A stretch of DNA of 64,000 nt from Rhizobium vallis (GTDB taxonomy: Bacteria; Pseudomonadota; Alphaproteobacteria; Rhizobiales; Rhizobiaceae), in assembly GCF_003985155.1 (NCBI RefSeq), contig NZ_ML133693.1, positions 1 through 64,000 on the forward strand, written 5' to 3'. Made by a program: the position numbers and the translations under genes. The notes under the pieces are model-generated. The model was given only the letters and a program-made list of their open reading frames with translations. It made no database searches and was not told the DNA's origin. Position 1 is the first letter of the stretch. Each line of letters opens with the position of its first letter. Of the stretch, positions 8,342 to 16,425 are shown piece by piece.

Positions 8342-9114
8342 TGACCCGTGATTTCTCTCCGTTTTTTGCGCGTTACGCCTGGCCAACGACCAAGGGCCGG
8401 CTGCCCTTCTGCATCGGCCATCGCGGCGCCAGCGGCCATGAACGCGAGAACACGATTGCCGCCTTCCGGCGCGCCGCCGAACTTGGCGCGGAGATGTGGG
8501 AGCTCGACACGCAGCTGACCAAAGACAGCGTCGTCGTCGTTTCGCATGACGACCATCTGGAACGCGTCTTCGGCATCGACCGGCGCATTTCCGAGATGAC
8601 GGCCGCCGAGCTCGCCGCGCTTGACGGCGTCGATGTCCCGAGTTTTTCGGAGGTCGCCGCCCTCGGGCGCAAGACGGGAACCGGCCTCTATGTCGAACTC
8701 AAGGCGCCCGGAACCGGCATGCTCTGCTGGCGCCGTCTTGTCGAAATGAACCAGCGTTTCGCCTGCCTTGGTTCCTTCGATACGGCGCAGGTGCGCGAAC
8801 TCCGTGACGCAGGCTGCGAATTTCCGCTCTCGGTGCTGGTCCGTGTCGGCCACGATCCGCATGCTCTCGGCGACGAGGCCGGTGCCGATATCCTGCATCT
8901 TTGTTGGGAGAGGGCAGGGGAACGGCCGCAAGACCTGGTCACCGACACGTTGATGCGCCGCGCCTTCGAAGCGGGCCGCGAAATCGTGCTCTGGCACGAG
9001 GAGCGACCGGCCATTCTCGGTGAGATCATGAAGCTTCCGGTTCTCGGCATCTGCACGGATCTGCCCGATCTGATGCGGCCGTCGGCAGAGAGGGAAAAGG
9101 CAGTTGGCAGATAG
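8341..9114 (+). CDS. Glycerophosphodiester phosphodiesterase family protein (UgpQ-like)
   Basis: A 257-residue cytoplasmic protein (no signal peptide) with the GDPD signature: IGHRGASGHERENTIAAF (residues 24-41), then MWELDTQL and VVSHDDHL. These give the catalytic His pair, the Arg and the metal-binding Glu/Asp. Family members cut glycerophosphodiesters to glycerol 3-phosphate and an alcohol. The ATG overlaps the ATPase stop (ATGA), so it is part of the transport operon and probably acts on the imported compound. With the phosphatase-family gene at 10108 this suggests a route for a compound such as glycerophosphoinositol; that substrate is inferred. Confidence 0.9.
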   Translation: MTRDFSPFFARYAWPTTKGRLPFCIGHRGASGHERENTIAAFRRAAELGAEMWELDTQLTKDSVVVVSHDDHLERVFGIDRRISEMTAAELAALDGVDVPSFSEVAALGRKTGTGLYVELKAPGTGMLCWRRLVEMNQRFACLGSFDTAQVRELRDAGCEFPLSVLVRVGHDPHALGDEAGADILHLCWERAGERPQDLVTDTLMRRAFEAGREIVLWHEERPAILGEIMKLPVLGICTDLPDLMRPSAEREKAVGR

Positions 9115-10108
9115 GGACAAGGGACCGCGCAAGGTAACCTCCTTCGACGTGGCGCGTGTCGCCGGCGTCTCGCGCGCCGCCGTCTCGCGCGCTTTCACGC
9201 CGGATGCCAGCGTCTCCCCGAAGACCCGCGAAAAAGTCTATCAGGCCGCCAAGGAACTCGGCTATCGGGTGAATTATCTCGCCCGAAGCCTCACCAACAA
9301 GCGCTCCGATCTCGTCGGCCTCGTCGCCGCCGGCCTCGACAATCCGTTCCGCACGTTGCAGATCGAGCACCTCGCAAGAGCGCTGCTCGCCCGCAATTTC
9401 CGCCCCATCCTGCTGCCGACCTCGCCGGAGGCGGATACCTCGACGGTTATCGGCCAATTGCTGCATTACGCGGTCTCGGGCGTCATCGTCACCTCGGACG
9501 CTCCGCCGACCGAGATCTGCGAACAGTGCGCGGCCGAAGGCGTGCCGATCGTGCTGATCAACAAGGGCGACGACATTCCCTTCGTCGACCGCATCATCTC
9601 CGACGACCGCATGGCCGGGCATCTGGCGGCAAGTCACCTGATCGACAGCGGTGTACGAAAGCCCGCCGTGATGGCGGCGTCCGCGATATCCTATACGGCG
9701 CGGCGTCGCAGCGAGGCCTTCGTCGCGCGCTGCAAGCAACTCGGCGTCGAGGCTGAGTTTCTGCATGTCAGGATCAACGACTACCGAAGCGGCTATGATG
9801 CGGCGGGCGAGCTTGCCGCGTCGGGCATCGACGGGCTGTTCTGCGCCAACGACTACATGGCCTGCGGCGTGGTCGACCGCATCATGCAGGGCCGCGGCCG
9901 CGATGACGCGCCGCCGCTTGCCATCATCGGCCATGACGATATTCCGCAGGCGAGCTGGAGCGCCTACGAGCTTACGACCATTCGCCAACCCTGCGATCTC
10001 CAGGCCGAACAGACGGTCGATCTGCTGATGAGCCGGATCGCAGAACCGGATTTAACGGCGCGTGTCGAATTCACGCCGGTGACACTGATAGAAAGAAGGA
10101 CTGCCTGA
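9104..10108 (+). CDS. LacI-family transcriptional regulator
   Basis: A 334-residue LacI/GalR protein. The helix-turn-helix is SFDVARVAGVSRAAVSRAF (residues 13-31), followed by the hinge helix region around NYLARSLTNKRS, and a periplasmic-binding-protein-like effector domain. The start appears to be TTG at 9104, inside the end of the phosphodiesterase gene (11-nt overlap), with a GAGAGGG purine run upstream; no ATG lies near. Its position inside the operon suggests autoregulation. The candidate operator is the palindrome at 3585-3600 near the operon's start site. Confidence 0.88.
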   Translation: MADRDKGPRKVTSFDVARVAGVSRAAVSRAFTPDASVSPKTREKVYQAAKELGYRVNYLARSLTNKRSDLVGLVAAGLDNPFRTLQIEHLARALLARNFRPILLPTSPEADTSTVIGQLLHYAVSGVIVTSDAPPTEICEQCAAEGVPIVLINKGDDIPFVDRIISDDRMAGHLAASHLIDSGVRKPAVMAASAISYTARRRSEAFVARCKQLGVEAEFLHVRINDYRSGYDAAGELAASGIDGLFCANDYMACGVVDRIMQGRGRDDAPPLAIIGHDDIPQASWSAYELTTIRQPCDLQAEQTVDLLMSRIAEPDLTARVEFTPVTLIERRTA

Positions 10109-10932
10109 TGAAACCCGCATTCGACGCCGCCGCCTTCCGCGCACGGGCGGAGGTCGCGATCACCATCGCTCTCGAGGTCGGACGGGAAGCAGCCCGGTTC
10201 CGGCGCGACTCCAATCCCGGCACACTGGCCGTCGAGAACAAAGGATTGCAGGATTTCGTCACCGTCGCCGACAGAAGGGCCGAGCAGGCCATTCGCGACG
10301 GGCTGCTGTCACGCTTTCCGAACGATACCTTCATGGGAGAGGAGAGCGGCGGGCAATCGGGTGGGACCGGCACCTGGGTGGTCGATCCGATCGACGGCAC
10401 GACCAATTATATCAGGGGCTTCCGCCACTGGGGCGTCTCGATCGCCTTCGTCGCGAGCGGCAACGTCGAGATCGGCGTGGTCTACGACGCCGCCGAGGAT
10501 AAGGTCTTCCACGCCGTCAGCGGCGGCGGTGCCTTCAAGGACGGCAGGCCGGTCCATGCGGCGGCGACCGCCGATCCGGCCAATGCGCTCGTCATTCTCG
10601 GTCATTCCCGCAAGACAAGCTTCGACGATCATCTCGCACTCTCCAGGCGGCTCCACGAACGCGGCATGGACTATCGCCGCATGGGTGCCGCCGCCATCGA
10701 TCTCGTCCGCGTCGCCGAAGGCACTGCCGATCTCTATTACGAACGCCATCTCAACGCGTGGGACATGCTCGCTGGCGCGCTGATCGCTAGAGAAGCCGGT
10801 GCGATGGTGGCAATGCCGCCGGTTGAAAGACTGCTTGCGGATGGCGGACCAGTCATTGCCCATTCGCCCGGCCTTGCCGGCGAATTCGCCTTCATCCTCG
10901 ATCTCGAAGGACTGGCGCCCGTTACTCGTTAA
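10108..10932 (+). CDS. Inositol monophosphatase family protein
   Basis: A 274-residue Mg-dependent phosphatase with all three family motifs: MGEES (residues 77-81), VDPIDGTTN (92-100) and WDMLAGALIAREAGA near 219. The family includes inositol-1-phosphatase, fructose-1,6-bisphosphatase-like and 3'-phosphoadenosine phosphatases, so the substrate is open. It is the last gene of the transport operon, overlapping the regulator by one base (TGATG). Hydrolysis of an inositol phosphate or of another polyol phosphate freed from the imported diester would fit. Its 3' end overlaps the convergent gene by 11 nt. Confidence 0.88.
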   Translation: MKPAFDAAAFRARAEVAITIALEVGREAARFRRDSNPGTLAVENKGLQDFVTVADRRAEQAIRDGLLSRFPNDTFMGEESGGQSGGTGTWVVDPIDGTTNYIRGFRHWGVSIAFVASGNVEIGVVYDAAEDKVFHAVSGGGAFKDGRPVHAAATADPANALVILGHSRKTSFDDHLALSRRLHERGMDYRRMGAAAIDLVRVAEGTADLYYERHLNAWDMLAGALIAREAGAMVAMPPVERLLADGGPVIAHSPGLAGEFAFILDLEGLAPVTR

Positions 10933-11785
10933 TGCGCCTGCGCCATGCGCGTTCGGTCGCCGGCGCCTCGTCGGTGGTGATCTGATCCGGCTTGAGCGCC
11001 ATCAGCGCCGAGAAGTTCAGCCATTCCTCCTCGCTGAACCCGGCCTCCGGATCCTTCAGGGTGAAGGTCCAGGCATCGACGCGTTTGCCGTGGTCCTGGC
11101 AGAGCGCGATCATATCGAGCCCCTCTTTGGCGGCATCCAGAATCAAACGCCAGTGCAGATAGACCGTGTCCGGTTCGGTCGGGCCGGTGAGGTCGGCGCG
11201 CAATTCCGCCTCGACCGCCTTCCAGCCATTGGCCTTCCAGATGTCATAGAGCTTGTCGGTGGGATCGATGCCGCGCAGCAGGTGCGGCAGCTTCTCCTTG
11301 ACGGCAACGATGAGATCGAGGCTGCCGCCGCTGACGATCACCGATGCGGCGACATCCCGGAAGTGCGCGGCAAGATGCTCAATGCCTTTGGCACCGATCG
11401 CTTCATAATCGTCCTTCATGTCGAATTGCAGCAGTGCGTCCGGATGCGTCGATTGCATCATCGCGGCGAGATCCTCACTGAGGATCAGCGGCCGTCCGCC
11501 TTCCTTCATCAGCACACCGCTGAAGTCATCGATGCTCTTCTCGGCGATCGGTCCATGGCCCGTCGTCTCGCCTTCGAGCTCTCTATCGTGCAGCACGACG
11601 AAGCCGCCATCGGCGCGCACGCGCAGATCGAGCTCCATCGAAGCGCCAGCCGCAAAACCCTCCGCCATCACCTCGGCTGAGAACAGCGGATCGGCAAAGC
11701 GCTTGCGCAGCCGATGCCATTTCAGCCGGGTGCGATGCCCCTCATGCGAAATCTCAAGGCCCTGAACATTCGCCACGTCAGTCAT
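10922..11785 (-). CDS. Divergent glycerophosphodiester phosphodiesterase-like protein
   Basis: A 287-residue protein of the GDPD TIM-barrel type: SMELDLRVRADGGFVVLHD matches the second half of the catalytic signature (metal-binding Glu/Asp and catalytic His). The first half is altered: the usual His-Arg-Gly is WHRLRKR and the Glu-Asn pair is replaced by Phe-Ser in ADPLFSAEV. Activity on typical substrates is therefore uncertain. The ATG at 11785 is preferred because GGAGG precedes it by 9 nt; ATG 11791 is too close. It converges on and overlaps the end of the phosphatase gene, so it is expressed from its own promoter. Confidence 0.75.
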   Translation of the reverse strand: MTDVANVQGLEISHEGHRTRLKWHRLRKRFADPLFSAEVMAEGFAAGASMELDLRVRADGGFVVLHDRELEGETTGHGPIAEKSIDDFSGVLMKEGGRPLILSEDLAAMMQSTHPDALLQFDMKDDYEAIGAKGIEHLAAHFRDVAASVIVSGGSLDLIVAVKEKLPHLLRGIDPTDKLYDIWKANGWKAVEAELRADLTGPTEPDTVYLHWRLILDAAKEGLDMIALCQDHGKRVDAWTFTLKDPEAGFSEEEWLNFSALMALKPDQITTDEAPATERAWRRRINE

Positions 11786-11896
11786 CTGCATCAGCCTCCG
11801 CGATGCCAATCTCCTGCCTTGACTGCTGCCGATTCTCAAGGGCCGAAAAATGCTTTCATCGGGATGCCGGACAGTTTTCGCCAGGCCGGCCGGACC

Positions 11897-12991
11897 TCAG
11901 CGGCTATAAGCCGCGGCGATCGCCTCGGAGGCGGCTGATATATCCGCGGAATGGCCGGCCTGCCTGAGCGCAATTCCATAAGCCACGACATTCGAAAGCA
12001 CCGTCTGCAATGTGGCGCGCGGGCCGGTGTGGTTGAACCGTATCAGACGGGCCGGAGCGGTTCCCACGCCTTCCGTGAGCTCGACGCCCACGCGCACGGC
12101 GGTTGCGATCAGCGAAGCGGGCGTGAGCGTTTCGGGTACAGGCACCGCCGTCACCAGGTTCGAGGCCTTTGCCGGCGGCACCCAAGCCCCAGCACCGAGT
12201 GCTGCAAGCCCCGCCTGTGTCGCCGATGCCGCCAGCGCGTGACGGGCGATAACGTTTTCCAGCCCTTCGGCCTCGATGCGGTCGAGTGCCGCTTCCAGCG
12301 CGAAGAATTCCAGCGGCGCCGGCGTTCCGGGCAGATCACGCCGGCCGCCGTCGAGCCACACCTTCAGATCGGCCAGCGACAGGATCGAATCGCGCGGTGC
12401 GCCGTCCCTCAGGATCAGCTCCCAGGCGCGGCGGCTGACAGAGAGCGCGGATATCCCAGCGGGACCGGCGAGCGCCTTCTGCGGGCCGATCACTGCGATG
12501 TCGATGCCGAGAGCGTCGACGGAGAGTGGATGGCCGCCGACCGAGGCGACCGCATCGACGACGGTGACGATGCCGCGGGCACGTGCGAGCGCCAGGATCT
12601 CGGGCAAAGGATTGAGAATACCGCTCGCGGATTCGGCATGAACCAGGGCGAGCACATCGATGTGAGGAGCCGCGTTTAGTGCTTTGGCCACGGCTTCGAT
12701 CTCAATCGGCAGGCCTGGTTCGGCAACGATTTCCCTGACCGTCGCACCGCCCCGGCGCAGCCATTGCCCGAACCAGCCGCCATAAGAGCTGGTGACGATA
12801 TTGAGGGCCGAAAGGCCGGGGCGGGCAAGGCTGGCGGCCACGGCTTCCAGCGCGACGACGGCCTCGGCCTGGACGAATACGATATCGTTGCGGCTCAGCA
12901 ATATCCTGCCGATCCTGTCGGCGAGGCAGGCATAGTGCTCCGCGGGATAGGAGGGGACACCGTGCAGGGGATTCCAACCGGGATCGGGCAT
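11897..12991 (-). CDS. PLP-dependent class V aminotransferase (alanine-glyoxylate type)
   Basis: A 364-residue fold-type I enzyme. The cofactor-binding lysine is K172 in GPQKALAGPAG, and D146 in VVDAVASVGG should contact the pyridine nitrogen. The layout matches the alanine-glyoxylate / serine-pyruvate aminotransferase group, which also contains ureidoglycine-glyoxylate enzymes. It lies 13 nt after the last ATPase of the Dpp-type transporter on the same strand, so it is probably the catabolic gene of that operon, deaminating an imported amino compound. The substrate is not deducible. It is cytoplasmic. Confidence 0.82.
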   Translation of the reverse strand: MPDPGWNPLHGVPSYPAEHYACLADRIGRILLSRNDIVFVQAEAVVALEAVAASLARPGLSALNIVTSSYGGWFGQWLRRGGATVREIVAEPGLPIEIEAVAKALNAAPHIDVLALVHAESASGILNPLPEILALARARGIVTVVDAVASVGGHPLSVDALGIDIAVIGPQKALAGPAGISALSVSRRAWELILRDGAPRDSILSLADLKVWLDGGRRDLPGTPAPLEFFALEAALDRIEAEGLENVIARHALAASATQAGLAALGAGAWVPPAKASNLVTAVPVPETLTPASLIATAVRVGVELTEGVGTAPARLIRFNHTGPRATLQTVLSNVVAYGIALRQAGHSADISAASEAIAAAYSR

Positions 12992-13004
12992 GACGACTGC
13001 TCCT

Positions 13005-13787
13005 TCAGGACGGTTCGGTCACGAGACGGGGGACGGCGGCAACAAGCGCACGGGCGGCATCGGATTGCGGCGCGGCAACGACGGATGCCGCAGGACCGGT
13101 TTCCACGATCCGCCCGCCATCCATGACGGCGATGCGGTGGGAGACGGCGCGGACCACGGCAAGATCGTGCGAAATGAAGAGGCAAGCGATACCCATTTCC
13201 CTTTGCAGGTCGACCAGAAGCTCGAGAATCCTGCCGCGCACGGTGACGTCGAGTGCAGACACCGCTTCGTCGAGCACCAGCAACGAGGGCCGCGTCGCTA
13301 TCGCCCGGGCAATCGCCACGCGCTGGCGCTGGCCGCCGGAAAGCGATCTTACAGGGCGAAAGGCATAATCGGCGGGCAGGCCGACGCGTTCGAGAAGCAT
13401 CGCGATCTCGCTGGCGCGCCGGTCCCGTGGGACGACGTCATGGATGCGCAGCGGATCGTCGAGCACAGTATCCACGGCTGCCAGCGGATTGAAGGCGGCA
13501 AGCGGGTCCTGGAACACCATCTGCATACGCGCCCGCTTGCGGCGAAGCGCGGCACCTTTCAAGGCGAGCCAATCCTCCCCCTCGAAGCCGATCGCACCAG
13601 TATCGGCGGCAAGCAGCCGCAGCAGGACGCGCGACAGCGTCGATTTTCCGCTGCCGGAGGCGCCGACGAGACCGAGGGTTTCCCCGGCTGCGATCGTCAG
13701 CGAAACATTGTCGAGGGCGGCAATCCGGCGGCCGGAGGAGGAAAAACCTTTCGACAGGTTCTCGATGGAAAGCAGCACATCGCTCAT
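13005..13787 (-). CDS. ABC transporter ATPase, DppF/OppF type
   Basis: A 260-residue nucleotide-binding protein: Walker A GASGSGKST (residues 42-50), signature SLSGGQRQRVAIARAI, Walker B LLVLDEAVSALDV, and a H-loop in LFISHDLAVV. It is the second of two ATPases of a peptide/nickel/opine (PepT) type importer; such transporters use two different ATPase subunits. It lacks the long C-terminal oligopeptide cysteine domain, being shorter than typical OppF (about 330). The start overlaps the other ATPase by 4 nt (ATGA). Confidence 0.92.
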   Translation of the reverse strand: MSDVLLSIENLSKGFSSSGRRIAALDNVSLTIAAGETLGLVGASGSGKSTLSRVLLRLLAADTGAIGFEGEDWLALKGAALRRKRARMQMVFQDPLAAFNPLAAVDTVLDDPLRIHDVVPRDRRASEIAMLLERVGLPADYAFRPVRSLSGGQRQRVAIARAIATRPSLLVLDEAVSALDVTVRGRILELLVDLQREMGIACLFISHDLAVVRAVSHRIAVMDGGRIVETGPAASVVAAPQSDAARALVAAVPRLVTEPS

Positions 13788-14569
13788 GACGCCGCCTCCG
13801 CAACCAGCGGCGGCGTCGCAAGATCGCGATGGCTGGCGATGAGCGCGGCAGTATAGTCGTTTTCCGGGGCCGAAATCACCGAACGGACAGGCCCGGCCTC
13901 GACCAGCCTCGAATTTTGGAAGACGGCGATGCGATCGACGAAGCCGGAAGCGAGCGCGATGTCGTGGGTGATGAAGAGCAGCGTCGTGCCGTCCTCGCGC
14001 ACCAGCCCGTCGAGCAGGCGGACGATCTCTGCCTGGACCACGACGTCGAGCGCGCTCGTCGCCTCGTCGGCGATCAGCAGCGCCGGCTTTGCGGCGATGG
14101 CCGCCGCGATCGCCACGCGCTGGCGCTGGCCGCCGGAAAGCTGATGGAAAAAAGCCCGCATCGCCTTGTCAGGCTGCGGCATTCGCACCCGCCCGAGCAA
14201 CTCCTCAGCTCTGGCATAGGCCTGCTTCCAGCTGAGGCCGAGATGGCGCCTGGCGCCTTCGGCAATCTGCTCGCCGATTGTCAGCACGGGATTGAGGCTG
14301 GAGCCCGGGTCCTGGAAGACGAAGCCGAAATCGCGGCCGGGGCGGGGCGGATGACCAAGCCCGGGCCAGAGGATCTCGCCACTGACCTTTGCTCTCTCCG
14401 GCAGCAAGCCGGCGAGCGCACGGGCGAGCGTGCTCTTGCCGGAACCGCTTTCGCCGATGATCGCCAGCCTTTCACCGGTGAGGATATCGAGATCGATGCA
14501 GTCGAGTGCGCCAGCGCCGCGCCCGTAGGTGACCGAAAGCTGCTTCAGGCTGCAGAAGATGCCGCTCAT
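13784..14569 (-). CDS. ABC transporter ATPase, DppD/OppD type
   Basis: A 261-residue ATPase with Walker A GESGSGKST (residues 39-47), signature QLSGGQRQRVAIAAAI, and Walker B LLIADEATSALDV. It pairs with the ATPase encoded directly after it. Like its partner it is shorter than classical DppD (about 330 residues) and seems to lack the C-terminal extension. Both ends overlap neighbours by 4 nt, showing tight translational coupling within the minus-strand operon 18036-11897. Confidence 0.92.
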   Translation of the reverse strand: MSGIFCSLKQLSVTYGRGAGALDCIDLDILTGERLAIIGESGSGKSTLARALAGLLPERAKVSGEILWPGLGHPPRPGRDFGFVFQDPGSSLNPVLTIGEQIAEGARRHLGLSWKQAYARAEELLGRVRMPQPDKAMRAFFHQLSGGQRQRVAIAAAIAAKPALLIADEATSALDVVVQAEIVRLLDGLVREDGTTLLFITHDIALASGFVDRIAVFQNSRLVEAGPVRSVISAPENDYTAALIASHRDLATPPLVAEAAS

Positions 14570-15399
14570 GCTGCCCTCGCGCCGTCATTGCCGAGCGCCT
14601 TGCCGAGCCCTTCGCTGAAGAGATGGACGCCGAGCACGGTCACGGCGAGCGCTGCGCCCGGAATGATGGAGAGATAGGATGCCGAACGCAGCACGCTGCG
14701 GCCCTCGGCGATCATCGAACCCCAGGTGGCGATATTGGGGTTGCCGAGACCGAGGAAGGAGAGCGCCGCCTCGGTGAGGATCGCGCCCGCGACGATGGTG
14801 GCCGAGAGCGCCAGCACCGGCGGAAGCGCGTTCGGCAGGATTTCCCGGAAAGCGATCTCAGCCGGATGCATGCCGATCACCCTTGCCGAGGCGACGTAAT
14901 CCTGCTCGCGGATCGCCAGCACTTGTGCTCTCGTCAGCCGCGCCGGGTCGGCCCAGGCGCCGAGCGCGATGGCAAGAACAATGATAGGCGTCGAGACCCC
15001 GATGGTGCTGACGAAGGCAAGGGCGAGCAGAAAGCCCGGCACGATCTGGAAGGCATCGACCACGCGCATCAGCGCCTCGTCGACGATCCCGCCGGCAAAA
15101 CCGGCCGCCATGCCGACGCAGACGCCGAGGATCATGGCCGAAAACGCCGCTGCGAGACCGACGACAAGCGAGGTTCGCGCGCCATAGAGCAGGCCCGCCA
15201 GGACGTCGCGTCCGAGGCGGTCGGTACCCAGCGGGAAAGCCCGATCGGTAAACGGCGCCAGCAGCGCGCGGCCGGCAATTCTCAGCGGATCGCCTGGCGA
15301 GATGATAGAGGCGAGCAGGCCGGCCGACAGCAGGACGAGAAGGATCGCAAGTCCTGCCAGACCTTCCGGCCTGCGGAGGAGGCGCCGCGGCCAGCTCAT
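14566..15399 (-). CDS. ABC transporter permease, DppC/OppC type
   Basis: A 277-residue inner-membrane permease. After a first membrane helix (AILLVLLSAGLLASII) comes the periplasmic motif FPLGTDRLGRDVLAGLLYGA, diagnostic for DppC-type permeases, and the ATPase-docking loop YVASARVIGMHPAEIAFRE. Five or six helices are predicted. It pairs with the upstream DppB-type permease and overlaps it by 4 nt. Confidence 0.92.
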   Translation of the reverse strand: MSWPRRLLRRPEGLAGLAILLVLLSAGLLASIISPGDPLRIAGRALLAPFTDRAFPLGTDRLGRDVLAGLLYGARTSLVVGLAAAFSAMILGVCVGMAAGFAGGIVDEALMRVVDAFQIVPGFLLALAFVSTIGVSTPIIVLAIALGAWADPARLTRAQVLAIREQDYVASARVIGMHPAEIAFREILPNALPPVLALSATIVAGAILTEAALSFLGLGNPNIATWGSMIAEGRSVLRSASYLSIIPGAALAVTVLGVHLFSEGLGKALGNDGARAA

Positions 15400-16385
15400 G
15401 CGCCGCCCTCCGATGCGCCTATGCGCGGGTCGAGCGCAGCATAGACGAGATCGACGAGGAAATTGACCGAAATGACGAGGGCGGCGCTGGTGATAATGAT
15501 GCCCATCAGCAGCGGGGCATCACGGCCGTTGACCGCTTCCTGCGCCAGCCGCCCGAAACCGGGAATCGCAAAGACACTCTCGATCACCACGCTGCCGCCG
15601 AGCATCGCTGCCGATTGCAGCCCGAGCATGGTGACGAGCGGCAGCAGCGCATTGCGCGCGACGTGGCGCAGCACGATGCGGCTGCGCGATAGGCCTTTGG
15701 CACGGGCGAAGAGCACGAAATCGAGTTTCCACGCCTCGGCCATGCTGCTGCGCATCACCCGCAGGAACAAGGCGAGATAGATCAGGGCGAGCGCACCGAC
15801 CGGCAGGACGAGATGATCCGCAATGTCGAGCGCACGCGCAAATCCCGTCTTGCCGGAGGCGATCGTCTCGATGCCGGCAATCGGCAGCCAGCGCAGCTTC
15901 ACCGAAAAGGCGATGCTGAGGACAAGCCCGAGCCAGAAGCTCGGAATGGCGTAGACGATCAACGAGCCGATCGACAGCAACCGGTCACGCAGGCTTCCCG
16001 GCCGCGCGCCGGCGAGGATGCCGAGCGCCGAACCGAAACCGAAGGAGAGTGCTGTGGCGCTGCCCATCAGGAGCAGCGTATTCGGCAGGCGTTCTGCGAT
16101 GAGCGCTCCGACCGGCCTGTTGAAAGCAACAGACCAGCCGAGATCGAGCCGCACCAGCGAAGAGAGATAGAGCCAGAGGCGGGCGAGCACGGACCGGTCG
16201 AGGCCGTAGCTTTCGCGCAGCGACTGCCTGAGTGCCGCATCGCCGCCGCCGATAGAGCCGAGATAGGCATCGACGGCATCGCCCGAAGCGGATTCGAGCA
16301 GGAAAAAGGTGAAGATCACCACGATCAGCAGCACCGGTATGCTGCTGATCGCCCTGCGCCTCAGGAGGATGATGGCTCGTTTCAC
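15396..16385 (-). CDS. ABC transporter permease, DppB/OppB type
   Basis: A 329-residue inner-membrane permease with the DppB layout: TM1 near residues 9-28 (SSIPVLLIVVIFTFFLLES), a large periplasmic region with RESYGLDRSVLARLW, and the docking loop LFARAKGLSRSRIVLRH. The frame extends upstream, but that part overlaps no family region and runs into the binding-protein gene, so the GTG at 16385 is chosen; its ribosome site is weak. The binding-protein stop lies 40 nt upstream. Confidence 0.88.
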   Translation of the reverse strand: MKRAIILLRRRAISSIPVLLIVVIFTFFLLESASGDAVDAYLGSIGGGDAALRQSLRESYGLDRSVLARLWLYLSSLVRLDLGWSVAFNRPVGALIAERLPNTLLLMGSATALSFGFGSALGILAGARPGSLRDRLLSIGSLIVYAIPSFWLGLVLSIAFSVKLRWLPIAGIETIASGKTGFARALDIADHLVLPVGALALIYLALFLRVMRSSMAEAWKLDFVLFARAKGLSRSRIVLRHVARNALLPLVTMLGLQSAAMLGGSVVIESVFAIPGFGRLAQEAVNGRDAPLLMGIIITSAALVISVNFLVDLVYAALDPRIGASEGGA

Positions 16386-16425
16386 GCCGGACAGGGCCTC
16401 TGGAAGGGAATTGCCGCCGATCCTA

